Part shown: positions 61,369 to 64,000 of the stretch, one piece after another
Layout of the letters: every line of letters begins with the position of its first letter
How positions within the stretch are numbered: the first letter of the stretch is position 1
Source: Trametopsis cervina
Lineage: Eukaryota; Basidiomycota; Agaricomycetes; Polyporales; Irpicaceae
Reading direction: 5' to 3'
Length of the DNA: 64,000 bases
Assembly (NCBI GenBank): GCA_022385755.1
Contig: MU278348.1
Location: 2,609,470 to 2,673,469 of the forward strand
The notes under the pieces: generated by a model
The model's database searches: none
What the model saw: the letters and a program-made list of their open reading frames with translations, nothing else
Told to the model about the DNA's origin: nothing
Translations under genes and position numbers: made by a program

Positions 61369-62882
61369 TCAAGCAAGGCCCTGCCCGTCAGCACCCTGTT
61401 GACCAGGTTGTTGACCATAGTATCCTGCTAACATAGCTATCAGTCGCCGGATATTAATCATGAGCACACCAACGTACCGCTCCAATAATTAGAGTAGTAA
61501 GACGAGGGGTCGGTGCCGGCCCATTGACCTTGAGCAGCTTGAGAGGCAGCTGCGGAGGGGTCCGCACCACCGGCCTGAGCGGCGGCAGTCATACCAAGGG
61601 CGGCAGCGGCAGCCGTTGGGCTGGGCATACCAGGGGCAGCACTGGTAGGTGTGCCACCGTAGCCACCGAATCCGTACTGTGCGTAGGTGTTGGGTTGGGG
61701 CATACCATACATCGGCTGAGAGTTGTCCGTAGTCAGCTTTTGCCTATCAAGAAAACAAATCCCTGCTTACCATATTGCCGTAACCTGCCGCTGCGGGTGC
61801 CGGACTCAATGAACCAGAGGGGGGGAGGGCGGCTCCTCCGTCGGCCCGATCTTTGCCCCAGCTGCATTTGATGGGACGGCCGTGGACCATCTGGCCCTGC
61901 AGCTGGATGATAGCCATCGCAGCATGCTCATGCGTGTCCAGCTTAACAAAAGCAAAACCACGATCAGCCTGCATGCGGATCTCGGAGAGGTAGCCGATGG
62001 CTTGGAAGAGGGGGATGAGGTCGGCCTGGGTGCAGTAAGGAACGAGGTTGCCGACGTAGACGGTCGAGTTGTATGCGGGAGTCTGCGTAACGATGGATTC
62101 GTACGAGGTAGGGCCACCGGTGAAGTTCATGGGTGCGGGAGAACTGCTGCCGATGCTTCCTCCACCAGGACGGCCGGGCGCAGGAGCGCCTTGGGTCTTC
62201 TGGTTCGCCCAGTTCACACGAATTGCGCGAGACCCAAGCCACTCGCCGTTCATGGTAGCGATCGCCTGCTCGGCGTCCGTTTTATCCCTGAAGGCGAGGA
62301 AACCGTAACCACGGGACTTGCCCGAGTTCATATCCCACATGACACGGGCGTCGGAGAGCGTGCCGAAAGCACTGAACGCCTTCCCGAGCACCTCGTCGTT
62401 GACCTCAGGGCTCAGATCGCCAACGAAGACATGGTAGTGGTTGCTGGTGTCCTCCTTGTTTTGCTGGCCCTGGTACGCCCAGTTGACGCGGATTTCGGTG
62501 TCGAAGATCTTGCGGCCGTTGAGGGTCTGCAGAGCAGTCTCGGCGGCGCGCATATCCATGTACTCGACAAAGCCGTAGTTGAGGCCGCCGTGCTGGTAGT
62601 TGCGATCGGGAATGATTTTGACGTGCTGCACGGGACCAGCCACAGCGAAGATCTCCGTGAGCATATATTCTGTTACACGGGGACTTAAGTTGCCGACGTA
62701 AAGATGGGCCCTCCTCTGCTAGACAAAGACGGAAGCACAGCACAAGGCGAATCGGGGAAGAGGGACAAGGAATCATGCGAGGCCGATGCGCAACAGAGCG
62801 AAAACGCTGGTCAGTACAGCTAAATGAGATGCGTGAAAGGAGGACGTACGGGGGCCTCAGCGGGTGACATTGGGCTCATCAT
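61369..62882 (-). CDS. Three-RRM RNA-binding protein, Pub1/TIA-1 type
   Basis: It binds U-rich RNA; relatives act in mRNA stability, splicing and stress granules. The first exon MMSPMSPAEAP joins to QRRAHLYVGNLSPRVTEYML (RRM1 RNP2). LNYGFVEYMDMRAAETALQT is its RNP1. RRM2 is HYHVFVGDLSPEVNDEVL with KSRGYGFLAFRDKTDAEQAI. RRM3 is STVYVGNLVPYCTQADLIPL with DRGFAFVKLDTHEHAAMAI. A Gly/Ala/Gln/Tyr-rich low-complexity tail (QYGFGGYGGTPTSAAPG, WAGTDPSSYYSNYW, then YYGQQPGQQGADGQGLA) resembles prion-like tails that favour condensates. Introns are phase-consistent. It is a conserved housekeeping gene. Confidence 0.9.
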
Positions 62883-64000
62883 GATGGCAGAAAGACAATG
62901 AAACAGGTAAGCCTGCGCAAGATGATGTCAGTAAGAAGCAAAATGCAAGCGATGGGGGACGGCGATAATTACAGCTGGAAAGTCGTGTCGTAAATATCAG
63001 GAACAAGGTCCGATACGGAGACTATAGAGACAGAGAATGAGGAAGAGAGGATATGTGAGATGAGAGGAAGAGAAACAGAGAGGAGAGGAGACAGAGAAAA
63101 CGAGACAGAGAGCAGAGAGACAGAAAGACTCAGGACGGAAGACTCGTTACGGTTCCTCACAAAAACGCACGCAAATATCATGCCCGCTCAGCCACATTCG
63201 GCTATCTCCGATCCCGGATAATCACGCCGCCCTTGCCGCGTGCCAGCGCCACAAAGCGACATCCACGAGTCCAAACACAGTGAGGCAGCAACCTGCTCTA
63301 CACCATGCAGCTGCAGGCCAACTTGAAACAAAATAATGGGCTGCTCGGATGAGCAGCACGCAGCGTCGGACTCTAGCTAAGTGACCATATCCATAATTTG
63401 CCTCTGCCGCTATCTGCCTCATGGGAACGCTCATGATGATCATGACTGCGGCCACCGGTGTGATATGCCCCGTCTGCAGTCCCAGGAACTATGGGACAAC
63501 ACCTCTCCTGACAGCGTAAAATCAGTGAGTTCGCTGATCTGATGTTCTATCCAGTGATGCCGCGGGGTCTCCCACATTAATTGAATGAGAGGTGCATCAG
63601 GTCTGCGCCAAATAACCCCTCGTACTTGCAGTTACCGTAAGGCTCAGACTGCGGAGCATAGGGAACTTACGGTTGTCCTGATAGGCTTCTGCCTTACTTG
63701 AAAAATGATCGGAGAATGCAGCTACAATCGGGCGGGTAAAAAAACTTAATCTTGCTGTGCGCCAGGAAGTAATTTGTCAATTTTTTCGATTACCCGCATG
63801 ACAGTCAGCAGAACTTTCATATTAAAGGAAAATGAAGCTACATCATCCAATACCGCCTGAATACCGAGGAGCCTATGAATAATATACGGCAGCCATGACG
63901 GCCCCAAAACTCTGAGTGCATGACGTTAATCAGTCACCCTTCGTACGTCAAGGAACATACGCCGATGGGACTCGCAGCTAGCATTGGGACAATCACTGCC
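62883..64000. other. Upstream region of the Pub1-like gene; no further gene seen
   Basis: The first 260 bp lie in the promoter/leader of the Pub1-like gene, including a purine-rich tract at 63020-63140 (pyrimidine-rich on the coding strand). The last 800 bases show no supported frame on either strand. Confidence 0.5.

Noticed and set aside
63020..63140. Purine-rich (GA) tract
   Set aside because: An ordinary polypyrimidine leader of the Pub1-like gene seen from the other strand, not a microsatellite of special interest.

Overview
This is nuclear DNA from a filamentous basidiomycete, most likely an agaricomycete. The genes are split by many short introns (about 45-65 nt, GT...AG), genes are packed tightly with 230-280 bp divergent promoters, and the best-matching families are typical of mushroom-forming fungi: F-box/LRR-like proteins, a CBM1-bearing GH3 beta-glucosidase, and glycine-rich secreted repeat proteins. 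I placed exon borders by hand from splice signals and reading-frame phase. Borders described with phases are well supported; others are approximate.

Layout. 0-6 kb: the 3' end of a GT8 glycosyltransferase, then KAE1 (tRNA t6A synthesis) head to head with LYS1 (last step of lysine synthesis), then an unrecognised disordered protein. 7-16 kb: an Ies1-like INO80 subunit (copy A), a 2 kb gene-poor gap, a small TIM8 gene, a PlsC-type acyltransferase and an Mtr-like amino acid permease. 16-31 kb: an F-box-like protein, a large alpha/beta hydrolase, an erythromycin-esterase-family gene with an internal stop, a second Ies1-like gene (copy B) and a MIT-domain protein. 31-41 kb: septin CDC11 and mitochondrial MSH1 (head to head), then an Aco2-type aconitase. 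41-50 kb: two tandem GH3 beta-glucosidases, only one with a cellulose-binding domain. 50-55.5 kb: an oxysterol-binding protein, then YPT7/Rab7 head to head with ATG16. 55.9-61 kb: three related secreted glycine/asparagine-rich repeat proteins with dibasic (Kex2-like) sites. 61-63 kb: a Pub1/TIA-1-like three-RRM protein.

How the genes relate. Most are unlinked housekeeping genes. Functional groupings that can be argued are YPT7 with ATG16 (autophagy and vacuole fusion sharing one promoter), LYS1 and the Aco2-type aconitase (both linked to the alpha-aminoadipate lysine route, but 34 kb apart), and the GH3 pair (extracellular cellobiose hydrolysis). The least explained region is the secreted repeat-protein cluster at 56-61 kb. 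It shows modular phase-1 exons, repeated dibasic sites and a duplicated promoter, and it is my main candidate for an undescribed system. No CRISPR, rRNA, convincing tRNA or intact transposon was seen.
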